From Actinoplanes sp. NBC_00393 (GTDB lineage: Bacteria > Actinomycetota > Actinomycetes > Mycobacteriales > Micromonosporaceae), in contig NZ_CP107942.1 in NCBI RefSeq assembly GCF_036053395.1, forward strand, positions 3,810,501 through 3,874,500: a stretch of 64,000 nucleotides of DNA, in the 5' to 3' direction. The notes beneath the pieces are model-generated. The model had not been told where the DNA came from. It made no database searches and saw only the letters and a program-made list of their open reading frames with translations. A program made the translations under genes and the position numbers. Position 1 is the stretch's first letter, and each line of letters begins with the position of its first letter. Shown one piece after another: positions 50,146 through 62,474 of the stretch.

Positions 50146-51729
50146 GTGACTATCCACTCCCGATCAACCGCGCCCGAGAACACGACCCGGATGTCGCATG
50201 CCGAGGTGATTCAAGCACTGTCGGGCCTGATGCTCGGCGTCTTCGTCACCATCCTGGCATCGACGATCGTGTCCAACGCGCTGCCGCGCATCATCGCCGA
50301 CCTGGGCGGTTCCCAGTCGGTCTACACCTGGGTCATCACCACCGAGTTACTGGCGATGACCGCGACCGTCCCGCTGTGGGGCAAACTGGCCGATCTCTAC
50401 CACAAGAAGCTGCTGATCCAACTCGCCCTGGGTCTGTTCGGCACGGGCTCGCTGATCGCCGGGCTGGCCCCGGACGTCGGTGTGCTGCTCGCCAGCCGCA
50501 TCGTTCAGGGCATCGGCGCCGGCGGCATGGGCGCCCTCGCCATGATCGTCATGGCCGCGATGATCCCGCCGCGCGAACTGGGCCGCTACTCCGGTCTGTT
50601 CGGCGCGGTCTTCGGGGTCGCCACCATCGCGGGGCCGCTGATCGGGGGTGTGCTCGTCGACACCTCCTGGCTGGGCTGGCGCTGGTGCTTCCTGATCGGG
50701 GTGCCGTTCACCCTGACCGCCATCGCCCTGCTGCAGAGGACGTTGCACCTGCCGGTGGTTCGCCGCGAGGTGACCATCGACTGGCTCGGCGCCCTGTTGA
50801 TCATGGCCGGGGTCTGCACTCTGCTCGTCTGGTCCAGCCTGGCCGGTCACCAGTTCGCGTGGGCGTCCTGGCAGAGCGCCGTGTTCGTCTGCGGCGGCGT
50901 GCTGCTGCTCGCCGTCGCGGTGTGGATCGAGTCGCGGGCGGCGGACCCGATCGTGCCGCTGCGGATCTTCCGCAACCGCACGCTCACCCTGGCCGTGGTG
51001 GCGAGCACGCTGGTCGGGGTGGCGATGTTCGGCGGCACCGTGTTCCTGTCCCAGTACTTCCAGATCTCGCTGGGCAAGTCCCCGACGGTCGCCGGGCTGA
51101 TGAGTCTGCCGATGGTCTTCGGGGTGCTGGTCTCCTCGACCGTCAGCGGGCAGCTGATCACCAGGTTCGGGCGCTGGAAGGCGTACCTGGTGGTGGGTTC
51201 GATCGTGATGACCGGCAGCATGCTGCTGCTCAGCACCATCGACGCGGACACCGGCATGCTGCGGCTGGCCGCCTGCATGGCGTTACTCGGCGCCGGTGTC
51301 GGCATGCTGATGCAGAACCTGATCCTCGCCGCGCAGAACGACGTGCCCGCCGCCGATCTGGGCGCCGCCACCTCCACCCTCACCTTCTTCCGCAGCATGG
51401 GCGGCGCGATCGGGGTGAGCGCCCTGGGAGCGGTGCTCGCCGAGCGGGTCACCTCGCTGTCCGCCGACCGGTTCGGCGCGGCCGCGGCCGGCGGCGGCAA
51501 GGTGCCGGACCTGAGCACGCTGCCGCCGGAGGTCCTGGCGGTGGTCCAGGAGATCTACGGTGTCGCCACCGCGGATCTGTTCCTGGTGGCTGCGCCGATC
51601 GCGTTCCTCGCCGTCCTCGCGGTGCTGTTCATCCGGGAGAAGCCGCTGTCCACCCTCACCGGCGACGAGCGGCGCGCCCGCGAGAGCACCACCGGAAAAG
51701 ACCCTAACTTAAACGCCTCAACTTTCTGA
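50146..51729 (+). CDS. MFS multidrug exporter, DHA2 type
   Basis: This is a 527-residue 14-helix transporter with LWGKLADLYHKK as motif A, GRIVQGIGAGGMGALAMIV-type helix 4 (SRIVQGIGAGGMGAL), and motif C in GVATIAGPLIGGVLVD. GTG 50146 is chosen over the much longer frame because GGAGGAG sits 4 nt before it, and the start then falls at the N-terminal cytoplasmic segment. The C-terminal loop ends in a basic tail. It is likely regulated by the divergent LAL protein through the 26-bp repeats. Export of a toxic lipophilic compound is the family role. Confidence 0.9.
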   Translation: MTIHSRSTAPENTTRMSHAEVIQALSGLMLGVFVTILASTIVSNALPRIIADLGGSQSVYTWVITTELLAMTATVPLWGKLADLYHKKLLIQLALGLFGTGSLIAGLAPDVGVLLASRIVQGIGAGGMGALAMIVMAAMIPPRELGRYSGLFGAVFGVATIAGPLIGGVLVDTSWLGWRWCFLIGVPFTLTAIALLQRTLHLPVVRREVTIDWLGALLIMAGVCTLLVWSSLAGHQFAWASWQSAVFVCGGVLLLAVAVWIESRAADPIVPLRIFRNRTLTLAVVASTLVGVAMFGGTVFLSQYFQISLGKSPTVAGLMSLPMVFGVLVSSTVSGQLITRFGRWKAYLVVGSIVMTGSMLLLSTIDADTGMLRLAACMALLGAGVGMLMQNLILAAQNDVPAADLGAATSTLTFFRSMGGAIGVSALGAVLAERVTSLSADRFGAAAAGGGKVPDLSTLPPEVLAVVQEIYGVATADLFLVAAPIAFLAVLAVLFIREKPLSTLTGDERRARESTTGKDPNLNASTF

Positions 51730-51739
51730 GCTCAGGGCG

Positions 51740-51795
51740 TTGACCCGAGGAAACGTGCGGGCCTACCGTGGCATCGGCCACAGTCGATGCCACGG
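51740..51795 (+). promoter_or_regulatory. promoter and operator of the mannanase gene
   Basis: TTGACC at 51740-51745 and TACCGT at 51764-51769 (18-nt spacer) resemble a housekeeping promoter. It is overlapped by an 11-bp inverted repeat, CCGTGGCATCG (51766-51776) with CGATGCCACGG (51785-51795) around an 8-nt loop, placed just at and after the -10. This is the position of a repressor operator that blocks open-complex formation. Confidence 0.6.
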
Positions 51796-51803
51796 GGGTC
51801 CGC

Positions 51804-53774
51804 ATGAGGAGTCGTTTCGTCGCCGTTCTCGCGGCTGTGGTCGCTCTGCTGGGCGCGACAGCGTCCGCCGCCACCGCCGCCCCGCGGGACGGCTTCGTCG
51901 TGCGCGACGGCCACCAGCTCAAGCTGGACGGGAAGACGTTCCGCTTCGGCGGCACCAACAACTACTACCTGTTCTACAAGAGCCGGGCGATGGTCGACGA
52001 CGTGTTCGCCGACGCCAAGGCCGCCGACTTCACCGTGCTGCGCACCTGGGCGTTCGGCCTGATCGGCAACGCCGACGGCAGCAACTCGGTGGCCCCGGCT
52101 CCCGAGGGTGTCTACTTCCAGTACTGGGACGGCGAGAAACCCGCCGTCAACGACGGTCCGAACGGTCTGGAGCGGCTCGACTACGTGATCGACGCGGCCC
52201 GCCGGCACGGCATCAAGCTGGTGCTGCCGCTGACCAACAACTGGTCCGACTTCGGCGGCATCGATCAGTACGTGCGGTGGCGCGGCGCCGATCACCACGA
52301 CGACTTCTACACCGACCCGGTGATCAAAGGCTGGTACCGGGACTACCTCGACCACGTGCTCAACCGCACCAACACGATCACCGGGGTCAAGTACAAGGAC
52401 GACCCGACGATCATGACGTGGGAGCTCGGCAACGAGCCGCGCTGCAAGGGCTCCGGCATCTACCCGCAGAGTTCCGAGTGCACGACGGCGACCCTCACCG
52501 CGTGGGCCGACGAGATGTCCCGGCACATCAAGTCCGTCGACGCGAAACACCTGGTCAGCGTCGGCGACGAGGGTTTCTTCTGCGACGGGCCGGACGCCCC
52601 CGACTGGATCGACAACTGCGGTGAGGGCGTGGACAGCATCGCGCTGACCAAGCTGCCCGCCATCGACGTGATGTCGTATCACCTGTACCCGGACGGCTGG
52701 GGCAACCGCACCCCGCAGTGGGGCTCGGAGTACATCGCCCGGCACAACCGGGAGGCCAGGAAGCTCGGCAAGGCCGTCATGCTCGGCGAGTTCGGGTGGA
52801 AGAACAAGAGCACCCGCAACCCGGTCTACCAGCAGTGGCTCAGCGACTTCACCCGGACCGGCGGCACCGGTTTCCTCTACTGGATCCTGTCCGGCTCGCA
52901 GGACGACGGCACCCTGTACCCGGACTACGACGGCTTCACCGTCTACTGCCCGAGCCCGGTCTGCACGACCATCACCAACGCCACCCATGAGATCGAGTCG
53001 GGGCAGCGGTCCCTGCCGCCGGTGGCCGACCACGACACCGCGGTGACCGAGTTCGACACCGCGGTCACGCTGCAGCCCACCGCGAACGACATCGCCTATC
53101 GCACCAGGATCCAGCCGGCCACCCTCGACCTCGATCCGGTCACCCCGCAGCGGCAGCGCACGCTGACGGTCGACGGCGGCACCTTCACCGCGGCGGCCTC
53201 CGGCGAACTGACCTTCGCCCCGGCCACCGGTTTCGCCGGCCGCGCCGCCGCCTCCTACACGGTCCGCGACCAGGCCGGGCGGCTGTCGAACGTGGCGACC
53301 GTGACGGTCACCGTGAAACCCGATCCGGCCGCGGTGGCGGTGCTCGCCTCGTTCGAGACCGGCACCGAGGGCTGGGCGTCCGCCTCCTGGCAGGCCAACG
53401 GCGGCACGGTCGAGCAGACCAGCGAGTTCGCCACCGCCGGGTCGTACGGCCTGCGGGTCGACGCGGCCGACGGCGGCTGGTTCGGCGTCACCTTCACCGA
53501 GCCGATCGACCTGTCCACCCGTACGTCGCTGAAGTATGACCTCCGGACCGGCCCCGCCGCCGGCAGCAACGCGGCGATCGCGGTGCAGACCGGGGCCGGG
53601 CTCGCCTGGTGCCAGTCGAACTTCACCTGGGTCAACCAGGAGACGACAACCACGGCGGAGATCGACCTGCTGTCCGCGATGTCCTGCGACACCGCCGCGC
53701 TGGCCGATGTGCGGGTGCTGTGGATCTACGTCAACCCGGGCACGGTCGACATCGACTACGTCCGGGCCGAGTGA
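51804..53774 (+). CDS. secreted GH5 mannanase with C-terminal binding modules
   Basis: This is a 656-residue secreted enzyme: signal peptide to about residue 27 (AATAAP), then a GH5 barrel most like endo-beta-1,4-mannanase (GH5_7): RTWAFG, the acid/base Glu211 in WELGNEPRC, and the nucleophile Glu329 in MLGEFGWK. Residues ~405-510 form an Ig-like cadherin/Big domain (PPVADHDTAVTEFDT), and ~520-656 a galactose-binding-like carbohydrate module (FETGTEGWASASW). ATG 51804 gives a clean signal peptide. It is next to a mannose-6-phosphate isomerase gene that uses the released mannose. The 3' end overlaps that convergent gene by 19 nt. Confidence 0.9.
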   Translation: MRSRFVAVLAAVVALLGATASAATAAPRDGFVVRDGHQLKLDGKTFRFGGTNNYYLFYKSRAMVDDVFADAKAADFTVLRTWAFGLIGNADGSNSVAPAPEGVYFQYWDGEKPAVNDGPNGLERLDYVIDAARRHGIKLVLPLTNNWSDFGGIDQYVRWRGADHHDDFYTDPVIKGWYRDYLDHVLNRTNTITGVKYKDDPTIMTWELGNEPRCKGSGIYPQSSECTTATLTAWADEMSRHIKSVDAKHLVSVGDEGFFCDGPDAPDWIDNCGEGVDSIALTKLPAIDVMSYHLYPDGWGNRTPQWGSEYIARHNREARKLGKAVMLGEFGWKNKSTRNPVYQQWLSDFTRTGGTGFLYWILSGSQDDGTLYPDYDGFTVYCPSPVCTTITNATHEIESGQRSLPPVADHDTAVTEFDTAVTLQPTANDIAYRTRIQPATLDLDPVTPQRQRTLTVDGGTFTAAASGELTFAPATGFAGRAAASYTVRDQAGRLSNVATVTVTVKPDPAAVAVLASFETGTEGWASASWQANGGTVEQTSEFATAGSYGLRVDAADGGWFGVTFTEPIDLSTRTSLKYDLRTGPAAGSNAAIAVQTGAGLAWCQSNFTWVNQETTTTAEIDLLSAMSCDTAALADVRVLWIYVNPGTVDIDYVRAE

Positions 53775-54715
53775 CCGGCCGCCAGGCGGATCACCTCGAT
53801 CTCACCGTCGAGGAGAAGGGACCCGGCGGCGTACGGAACAAGCAGTGTGTCGCCCCTCCGCAGCGCAAGATCGTCCTTCTCGCCGGTCAGCCGGCCCTGC
53901 CCGGAAACCACGACCAGCACGCTGAACCCCTGCTCCAGCCGCTCGCCGCCCTGCACGCGGCGAGCGGTGAAGAACTCGTCCGCGGCTTCGGGCAGCAGCC
54001 GCCGCGTGCCGCGCAGCCCGGCGAGACGCTCCGGTGTCCACGCGCCCCGGTCGACGCACTGCAGGGCCAGGTCGTAGCCGAGTCCCAGGTGCCCGTCGGC
54101 CAGGCCGAAACCCTCGTACTCGAGCAGCACCGAGAAGTCGGTCGGCTCCTGCACCTCGACCAGCAGGATGCCGTCGCCGATCGCGTGCGGCAGGCCGGCC
54201 GGGCACAGGATCGCGTCGCCGGCCGCCACCGGGACCTTGTTGGTGGCCGCCAGCATCGCCCCGGTCTGCTGCCCGCTCACCCAGCCGGCCAGCTCACCGG
54301 CCGTCACATCACGGGCGAAACCCAGATGGACGTACGCGCCCGGCCGCGCCGAGACGATCACCCAGGCTTCGGTCTTCCCGTACGGCGACGCCAGGTGAGC
54401 GTTCGCGAATCGCCGGTCCGGATGGACGTGCAACGGCAGCCGCTGACCGGCGTCGAGCAGCTTGACCAGCACACCGGGGTCGGTGCGTTCCGGGCCCAGC
54501 CACCAGCGCGGATCGGCGGCGATCGCCTCGGCGAGCACCCGCCCGTCCGCCAGCGTGGACAACCCGGACGGCGCGAGCCCGAACCGGGTGGTCACCGAGC
54601 CCACCCAGTCCTCGGGCCGGTCGTCCAGCGCCGGCACGGTACGGAACCCGGCGATCCGCCCGGCGCCCCGGTAGAACGTCGCCGGCTGGTTGGCGGGCAG
54701 CGCCTCGACGGTCAC
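53756..54715 (-). CDS. manA: class I mannose-6-phosphate isomerase-like protein
   Basis: This is a 319-residue cupin isomerase. Zinc ligands are seen in PLHVHPDRRF (His pair), in the SPYGKTEAW segment (Glu) and in CPAGLPHAIG (His). The C-terminal jelly-roll is present (FSVLVVVSGQGRLTG, DTLLVPYAAG). It interconverts mannose-6-P and fructose-6-P, which feeds mannan-derived mannose into glycolysis. The GTG 54715 overlaps the upstream gene by 4 nt, so they are coupled. It faces the mannanase gene tail-to-tail with a 19-nt overlap. Confidence 0.88.
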   Translation of the reverse strand: MTVEALPANQPATFYRGAGRIAGFRTVPALDDRPEDWVGSVTTRFGLAPSGLSTLADGRVLAEAIAADPRWWLGPERTDPGVLVKLLDAGQRLPLHVHPDRRFANAHLASPYGKTEAWVIVSARPGAYVHLGFARDVTAGELAGWVSGQQTGAMLAATNKVPVAAGDAILCPAGLPHAIGDGILLVEVQEPTDFSVLLEYEGFGLADGHLGLGYDLALQCVDRGAWTPERLAGLRGTRRLLPEAADEFFTARRVQGGERLEQGFSVLVVVSGQGRLTGEKDDLALRRGDTLLVPYAAGSLLLDGEIEVIRLAAGHSART

Positions 54716-55386
54716 GAACCGCCGACGCGGTCGAGGTCGGCGACCGGGGCCGGCCGGCGTGCGTGGGCGGCACAGTCGTCGATCGCCGCTGCCAGCAGGT
54801 CGTGCAGCAGCCGGTCGGGGTCGCTGGTGCAGGCTTTCGCGATGCCGTCGACCGCGTACAGCACGGCGGCTCGCGTGCCACGTTCCCGGAAGGAGCGCAA
54901 CGACACCGGCAACGCCCTGATGTACTCGCGCGCCCAGCGGGCCGCGAGCGGCACCTGCGCCAGGACCCGGGCGCTCGGCTCGTCCAGGTGATCCGGGGCG
55001 CGGCCGTCCAACTCGGCCAGCAGGCGGTTGGCGGTCAGGACGGTCACCGCCATGCTCCGCTGCCGTTCCTCGGCGACCACCGGCAGCGCGGTCAGTGCGG
55101 CCCGCAGCGCGATCCGCAGGTCGACGCGTGCGTCGTCGCTGGTCAGCCCCACGACTGAGGGGACGAGACCGACCAGCCGGCGGCGGCCCGCATCGGAGAT
55201 GTGGTCGTTGACCAGGCGGGCCAGGTAGGCCAGCAGCGGATGGGTGCAGGCGGGATGGTCACTCCACCGCTCCCCCGCCAGATACGACGCGAACTCCATG
55301 AAGCAGGCGCCCTTACGGGGATTGCGGTGCTTGCCCCGCGACAACACCGGTACGAAGTTCGGTGGCCGTGCCTCTGCGCTCCACAC
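54712..55386 (-). CDS. hypothetical protein coupled to manA
   Basis: This is a 224-residue soluble, alpha-helical protein with no membrane helix. It contains MEFASYLAGERWSDHPACTHP, and long amphipathic helices (ALTALPVVAEERQRSMAVTV). Its 3' end overlaps manA by 4 nt. GTG 55386 is preceded by AGGGAGGG, the strongest ribosome site nearby; a shorter ATG exists at residue 30 of this frame. The family is not recognised by me. Coupling to manA suggests a role in sugar-phosphate metabolism or its regulation. Confidence 0.65.
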   Translation of the reverse strand: MWSAEARPPNFVPVLSRGKHRNPRKGACFMEFASYLAGERWSDHPACTHPLLAYLARLVNDHISDAGRRRLVGLVPSVVGLTSDDARVDLRIALRAALTALPVVAEERQRSMAVTVLTANRLLAELDGRAPDHLDEPSARVLAQVPLAARWAREYIRALPVSLRSFRERGTRAAVLYAVDGIAKACTSDPDRLLHDLLAAAIDDCAAHARRPAPVADLDRVGGS

Positions 55387-55445
55387 ATTGCCCTCCCTGC
55401 GACAGGCCTCTCTGGCCAGTGTCGCTCGCGATGGCGGGGTGTCAG

Positions 55446-57134
55446 TCAGCGGCGATTTTCACCATCTGCGTCCACGGTCGCGTAGACGGCCCGGTCGAAG
55501 TCGGCGTAGCCGCCCTCCGCGCCCAGGTCCTGGACCCACAGCCCGACGAAGGCGCCGGTGAAACCCCACGCCTCGGGCTCGCCGGGAACCACCGTCACGG
55601 CGTACTCGTCGGACAGCGTCGTGGCGTCGAAGGTCCGGCCGAGATCGTGCCAGGCCGCCCCGGCGTCCGGGTCGGTGGTGTACGCGAACCGCAGCGCCGG
55701 ACCGTCCAGCCGGGCCCGCAACCCCACCCGGCGCAGGGAGCCGAGCGGCGTACGCAGCCCGGTCGCCGCCGTGACCTTCCCACTGTCGCAGCACAGCACG
55801 TCGAGCACCGGCGCCCCGTCGTCGTCGGCCGTCACGTGCAGGTAGTACCAGTTGCGGGAGTTGTAGTAGGCGGTGATCCCGGCCAGCTGCCGGTAGTTGC
55901 GGGGCTCGAACTCGCACGTCGCCTCGAAGGTGCAGTGCCGCGCGGTCACCCGCCGGGCGACCAGGCTGGGCCGGTGCCGGGCCATCGGCGACTGCCCGCC
56001 ATGGATCCGCAGGTGCGAGGGTCGCGCGGACAGGTCGATCCAGTCGGGCGTGGCCGGGCGGCGCAGCGTCGACCAGTTCACGCCGAGCGCCGGCGCGTCG
56101 AAGTGGTCGTCCTCGACCTGTTCGCCGGCCGGCACGGGGCTGACGTCAGCGCCCGCAGGGGCCGGGACCAGTTCGGCCGGCACGCCGTCGTGGATACGCG
56201 GCCACCCGTCGGCCGGCCAGTCCACCCGCTGCAGGGCGGTTTCGCGCCCGAGGACACAGCGGCCGGACGGCGGGTACGGGCGGGCGGCCAGGTGCGCCAG
56301 GTACCACTCCCCCGCCGGGGTCTGCACGAGACTGCCGTGGCCCGCCTTCTGCAGGGTCAGGTCCGGGCGCCCGGAGGAGGTCAGCAGCGGTCCGCCGGGA
56401 TCCACCTCGTACGGGCCGAGCAGCCGCCGGGACCGGGCGACGCTGACCTGGTGTGTCCAGCTGGTGCCGCCCTCGGCGGTGACCAGGTAGTACCAGCCGT
56501 CCTTGCGGTAGATGTTGGGCGCCTCGGTGAGGCCGGCGCCGGTGCCTTCGAAGATCAGGTGTTCCGGGCCGGTCAGGCGGCGATCGCGATGGTCGTACTG
56601 CTGGATCGAGATGCCGGCGAACCGGTTGTGGCCGGGCCGCCAGTCCGCGCACATCGACAGCATCCAACTGGTGCCGTCCTCGTCGTGGAACAGCGACGCG
56701 TCGAAGCCGCGGCCGTGCAGGACCACCGGGTCCGACCAGGGGCCGGTCATGCTCGGCGCGGTGACCAGGTAGTTCTGCGGGTCCCAGTAGCCGCCCGCGA
56801 ACGTCGCCACGTCGGTGTAGACCAGATGGAACAGCCCGTGGGCGTAGGTCAGGTTGGGCGCCCAGATGCCGCACGAGTCGGCGGTCCCGGTGAGATCGAG
56901 CAGTCGCCGCTCGGTCAGCACACCGCCGAGCGGCCGCCAGTCGACCAGGTCGGTGGAGTGGTGCACCCGCACACCCGGGTACCACTCGAACGTCGAGGTG
57001 GCGATGTAGTAGTCGGCACCGACCCGCAGGATCGACGGGTCCGGATGAAAGCCCGGCAGCACCGGGTTGCGGATCATCCGGTGGCCGGGCCGGTCGTCAC
57101 CGGTGGTCGAGACAGCGGCCTTGGCAATCGTCAT
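55446..57134 (-). CDS. GH43 beta-xylosidase/alpha-arabinofuranosidase
   Basis: This is a 562-residue GH43 enzyme with a five-bladed propeller and a C-terminal concanavalin-like domain (about 330-560). The three catalytic acids are Asp32 in FHPDPSILRV (base), Asp145 in GFDASLFHDED (pKa modulator) and Glu204 in GLTEAPNIYRK (acid). No signal peptide is visible, so it probably acts in the cytoplasm on imported xylo-oligosaccharides. ATG 57134 gives a modest GCGGAA ribosome site; ATG 57077 (at NPVLPGFHPDPS) is the alternative. It lies 65 nt downstream of the GH11 xylanase gene on the same strand. Confidence 0.9.
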   Translation of the reverse strand: MTIAKAAVSTTGDDRPGHRMIRNPVLPGFHPDPSILRVGADYYIATSTFEWYPGVRVHHSTDLVDWRPLGGVLTERRLLDLTGTADSCGIWAPNLTYAHGLFHLVYTDVATFAGGYWDPQNYLVTAPSMTGPWSDPVVLHGRGFDASLFHDEDGTSWMLSMCADWRPGHNRFAGISIQQYDHRDRRLTGPEHLIFEGTGAGLTEAPNIYRKDGWYYLVTAEGGTSWTHQVSVARSRRLLGPYEVDPGGPLLTSSGRPDLTLQKAGHGSLVQTPAGEWYLAHLAARPYPPSGRCVLGRETALQRVDWPADGWPRIHDGVPAELVPAPAGADVSPVPAGEQVEDDHFDAPALGVNWSTLRRPATPDWIDLSARPSHLRIHGGQSPMARHRPSLVARRVTARHCTFEATCEFEPRNYRQLAGITAYYNSRNWYYLHVTADDDGAPVLDVLCCDSGKVTAATGLRTPLGSLRRVGLRARLDGPALRFAYTTDPDAGAAWHDLGRTFDATTLSDEYAVTVVPGEPEAWGFTGAFVGLWVQDLGAEGGYADFDRAVYATVDADGENRR

Positions 57135-57157
57135 GAAGGTTCCGCCCGCAGTGATGG

Positions 57158-57184
57158 TGGCGCGGCGGCTGAGCCGCCGCGCCA
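57158..57184 (-). terminator. GC-rich hairpin between GH11 and GH43 genes
   Basis: A perfect 13-bp stem, TGGCGCGGCGGCT (57158-57170) and AGCCGCCGCGCCA (57172-57184) with a one-base spacer, lies in the 65-nt gap after the xylanase stop. It may terminate part of the transcripts or protect the xylanase mRNA. Confidence 0.6.
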
Positions 57185-57199
57185 CAGGTGAGATCGGGA

Positions 57200-58231
57200 T
57201 CAGCTGGTTCGGCAGGTGACCGTCGGCCAGGTCCAGTTGCCGTTGGCCATGATCGTTACGCCGAAGTTGTTGCCGCTGCCGTTCGGCCGGGCGGTGACGG
57301 CCCCGCTCGTGCCGGAGACCGCGGCGTTCCAGCTGTTCTGGATGCTCTGACCGCCGTTCAGGTTGAGAGTGACGGTCCAGTTGCTGGTGTTCTGGACCGA
57401 CACGTTGAGGTTGAACCGGTCACCGAACTGCTGGCCGGCCGAGAGGACCGCGGTGCAGTTGCTGCCGCCGGGGTTCTGGGTCGGGCCGGTGGTCGGCGTG
57501 GTCGGGTTCGGCCCGCTGCCCTCGCGGACGGTGATGTCGGAGCTGCCCTGGCTCTGGTAGCCCTCGGTCGCCATCACCTGGTAGCTGTGGTTGGTGCCGA
57601 GGTTCAGGCCGGCACGGGCCCAGGCGTCGAAGTGGTTGGCGACCGTGATGGTGCCGCTGCTGCGCTTCTGCTGCCGCACGCTCCAGAACTGGTAGAACGT
57701 CGCGGTCCCGTCGATCGACGGCTGGTTGACCCGCTGGCTGCGCAGGATGTCGTAGGTGCCGCCGTCGGTGGTGACCGTGCCCATCCGGGTGGCGCCGCTG
57801 CTCGGGTTGTAGCTGCCGAAGTTCTCGACGACGTAGTACTCGATCAGCGGGTTACGCGTCCATCCGTACAGAGCCAGGTAGGTGTTGTTGTTGCCCGGGT
57901 TGTAGGTGCCCGAGTAGGTCACCGTGCGGCGGCTGCCGGTGGCCCAGCCCTTGCCGCCGACCCAGTTGTTGGTGCTGCGGTCCCAGCTGCTGGTGTACCG
58001 GCCGTCGGCACGCAGCGTCATGCTGGCGTTGCCGCTGTCCTTCCAGAACGAGAAGTAGTAGCCGTTGTGGGTTCCGGTGGTGTTCGAGCTGACCGTGCGG
58101 TCGGCCTCGGCGTGGGCGGTGCCGGCCACCGTGACTCCGGTGATCGCCATCGCCGCGGCGCATGCGGCGGCGGTGAGCAGCCGGATGCGGCCGCGACGGC
58201 GGCTTGTGGGTGGGGCGAGATCTGCGGTCAT
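57200..58231 (-). CDS. GH11 endo-1,4-beta-xylanase with CBM2-like domain
   Basis: This is a 343-residue secreted xylanase. A twin-arginine-like start ([19 protein letters not shown]) and cleavage near AHA (residue 41) lead to a GH11 jelly-roll (about 45-235): nucleophile Glu131 in [13 protein letters not shown] and acid/base Glu223 in [15 protein letters not shown] Pro/Thr/Gly linker (240-258) connects to a C-terminal CBM2-type domain (Cys259 to Cys340, ~82 residues, somewhat shorter than the usual ~100). GAGGAGG precedes ATG 58231. It degrades xylan outside the cell; the GH43 gene follows. Confidence 0.95.
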   Translation of the reverse strand: MTADLAPPTSRRRGRIRLLTAAACAAAMAITGVTVAGTAHAEADRTVSSNTTGTHNGYYFSFWKDSGNASMTLRADGRYTSSWDRSTNNWVGGKGWATGSRRTVTYSGTYNPGNNNTYLALYGWTRNPLIEYYVVENFGSYNPSSGATRMGTVTTDGGTYDILRSQRVNQPSIDGTATFYQFWSVRQQKRSSGTITVANHFDAWARAGLNLGTNHSYQVMATEGYQSQGSSDITVREGSGPNPTTPTTGPTQNPGGSNCTAVLSAGQQFGDRFNLNVSVQNTSNWTVTLNLNGGQSIQNSWNAAVSGTSGAVTARPNGSGNNFGVTIMANGNWTWPTVTCRTS

Positions 58232-58389
58232 GTGAGCGCTTCCTCCTCAGGGACGGCTGGCGGGGAAACAGCCGCACGGGAACGACGACCACACCGGGGA
58301 AATGTCCCGGTGGCGCTGGCGGGCACCACCGGGCATCGGTGTCGTTCCTCGTGGCGGGAATGACGGCCATCGAGGCCCGTCATTGCGAG

Positions 58390-58419
58390 ATCGTGGCCCG
58401 CCGACCGCACCCTTGTCAA
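58390..58419 (-). promoter_or_regulatory. candidate xylanase promoter
   Basis: On the minus strand TTGACA (58419-58414) is followed by an 18-nt spacer and CACGAT (58395-58390), which would start transcription about 150 nt before the xylanase ATG. Confidence 0.45.
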
Positions 58420-58558
58420 CAACTTCCGGAAATCCAACGGAAATACCGAAGTTGATCTTCGAGGGCAGATTGAGACAGAAGTGCTGGTGGGATGTCACGG
58501 AGAGCGTTGCATTCCATCGCCACTCGGCGGAATCGTCCGCCATGCATCCCATTGCATT

Positions 58559-58571
58559 CCGAAACTTTCGG
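58559..58571. promoter_or_regulatory. xylan-type palindromic operator
   Basis: CCGAAACTTTCGG is a perfect 13-bp palindrome in the 461-bp gap between the xylanase and subtilase genes. I recall the core CGAAANTTTCG as a motif upstream of several streptomycete xylanase genes, where LacI-type regulators bind; here it lies ~140 nt upstream of the xylanase -35. Confidence 0.55.
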
Positions 58572-58613
58572 AGTCTCGGTTCGAAAGACCGATCAGGCGG
58601 TTCTCGCACACGG

Positions 58614-58647
58614 GTGGCGGAGTTGCGCCCTGGCGCGACTCCGCCAC
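58614..58647 (+). repeat. 16-bp stem inverted repeat
   Basis: GTGGCGGAGT-T-GCGCC (58614-58629) pairs with GGCGC-G-ACTCCGCCAC (58632-58647) with one U.G wobble and a 2-nt loop (CT). It lies 45 nt upstream of the subtilase start. The strong stem could end the transcript on either strand or act on RNA. Confidence 0.65.
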
Positions 58648-58657
58648 CACGAAGGTA

Positions 58658-58686
58658 TTCACCGGCTTCGAAGCGGTGACTAGAAC
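58658..58686 (+). promoter_or_regulatory. promoter of the subtilase gene with overlapping inverted repeat
   Basis: TTCACC (58658-58663), a 17-nt spacer and TAGAAC (58681-58686) precede ATG 58693 by only 6 nt, and no ribosome site exists, which points to a leaderless mRNA. An inverted repeat (TCACC-G-GCTTCGAAGC-GGTGA, 58659-58679) fills the spacer, a natural operator position. Confidence 0.5.
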
Positions 58687-58692
58687 TTTGAC

Positions 58693-62373
<3,681 letters not shown>

Positions 62374-62384
62374 TCCCCTTTGCG

Positions 62385-62414
62385 GGGCCCCGGGACGGTG
62401 ACGTCCCGGGGCCC
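62385..62414 (+). terminator. strong hairpin terminator after the subtilase
   Basis: GGGCCCCGGGACG (62385-62397) pairs perfectly with CGTCCCGGGGCCC (62402-62414) around GTGA. It begins 12 nt after the subtilase stop codon. Confidence 0.85.
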
Positions 62415-62474
62415 GTGCCCGCGCCGATTCGCATATCCTCTCCGCAGCCACGGGCGGAGAGGAGACGGCCACCG

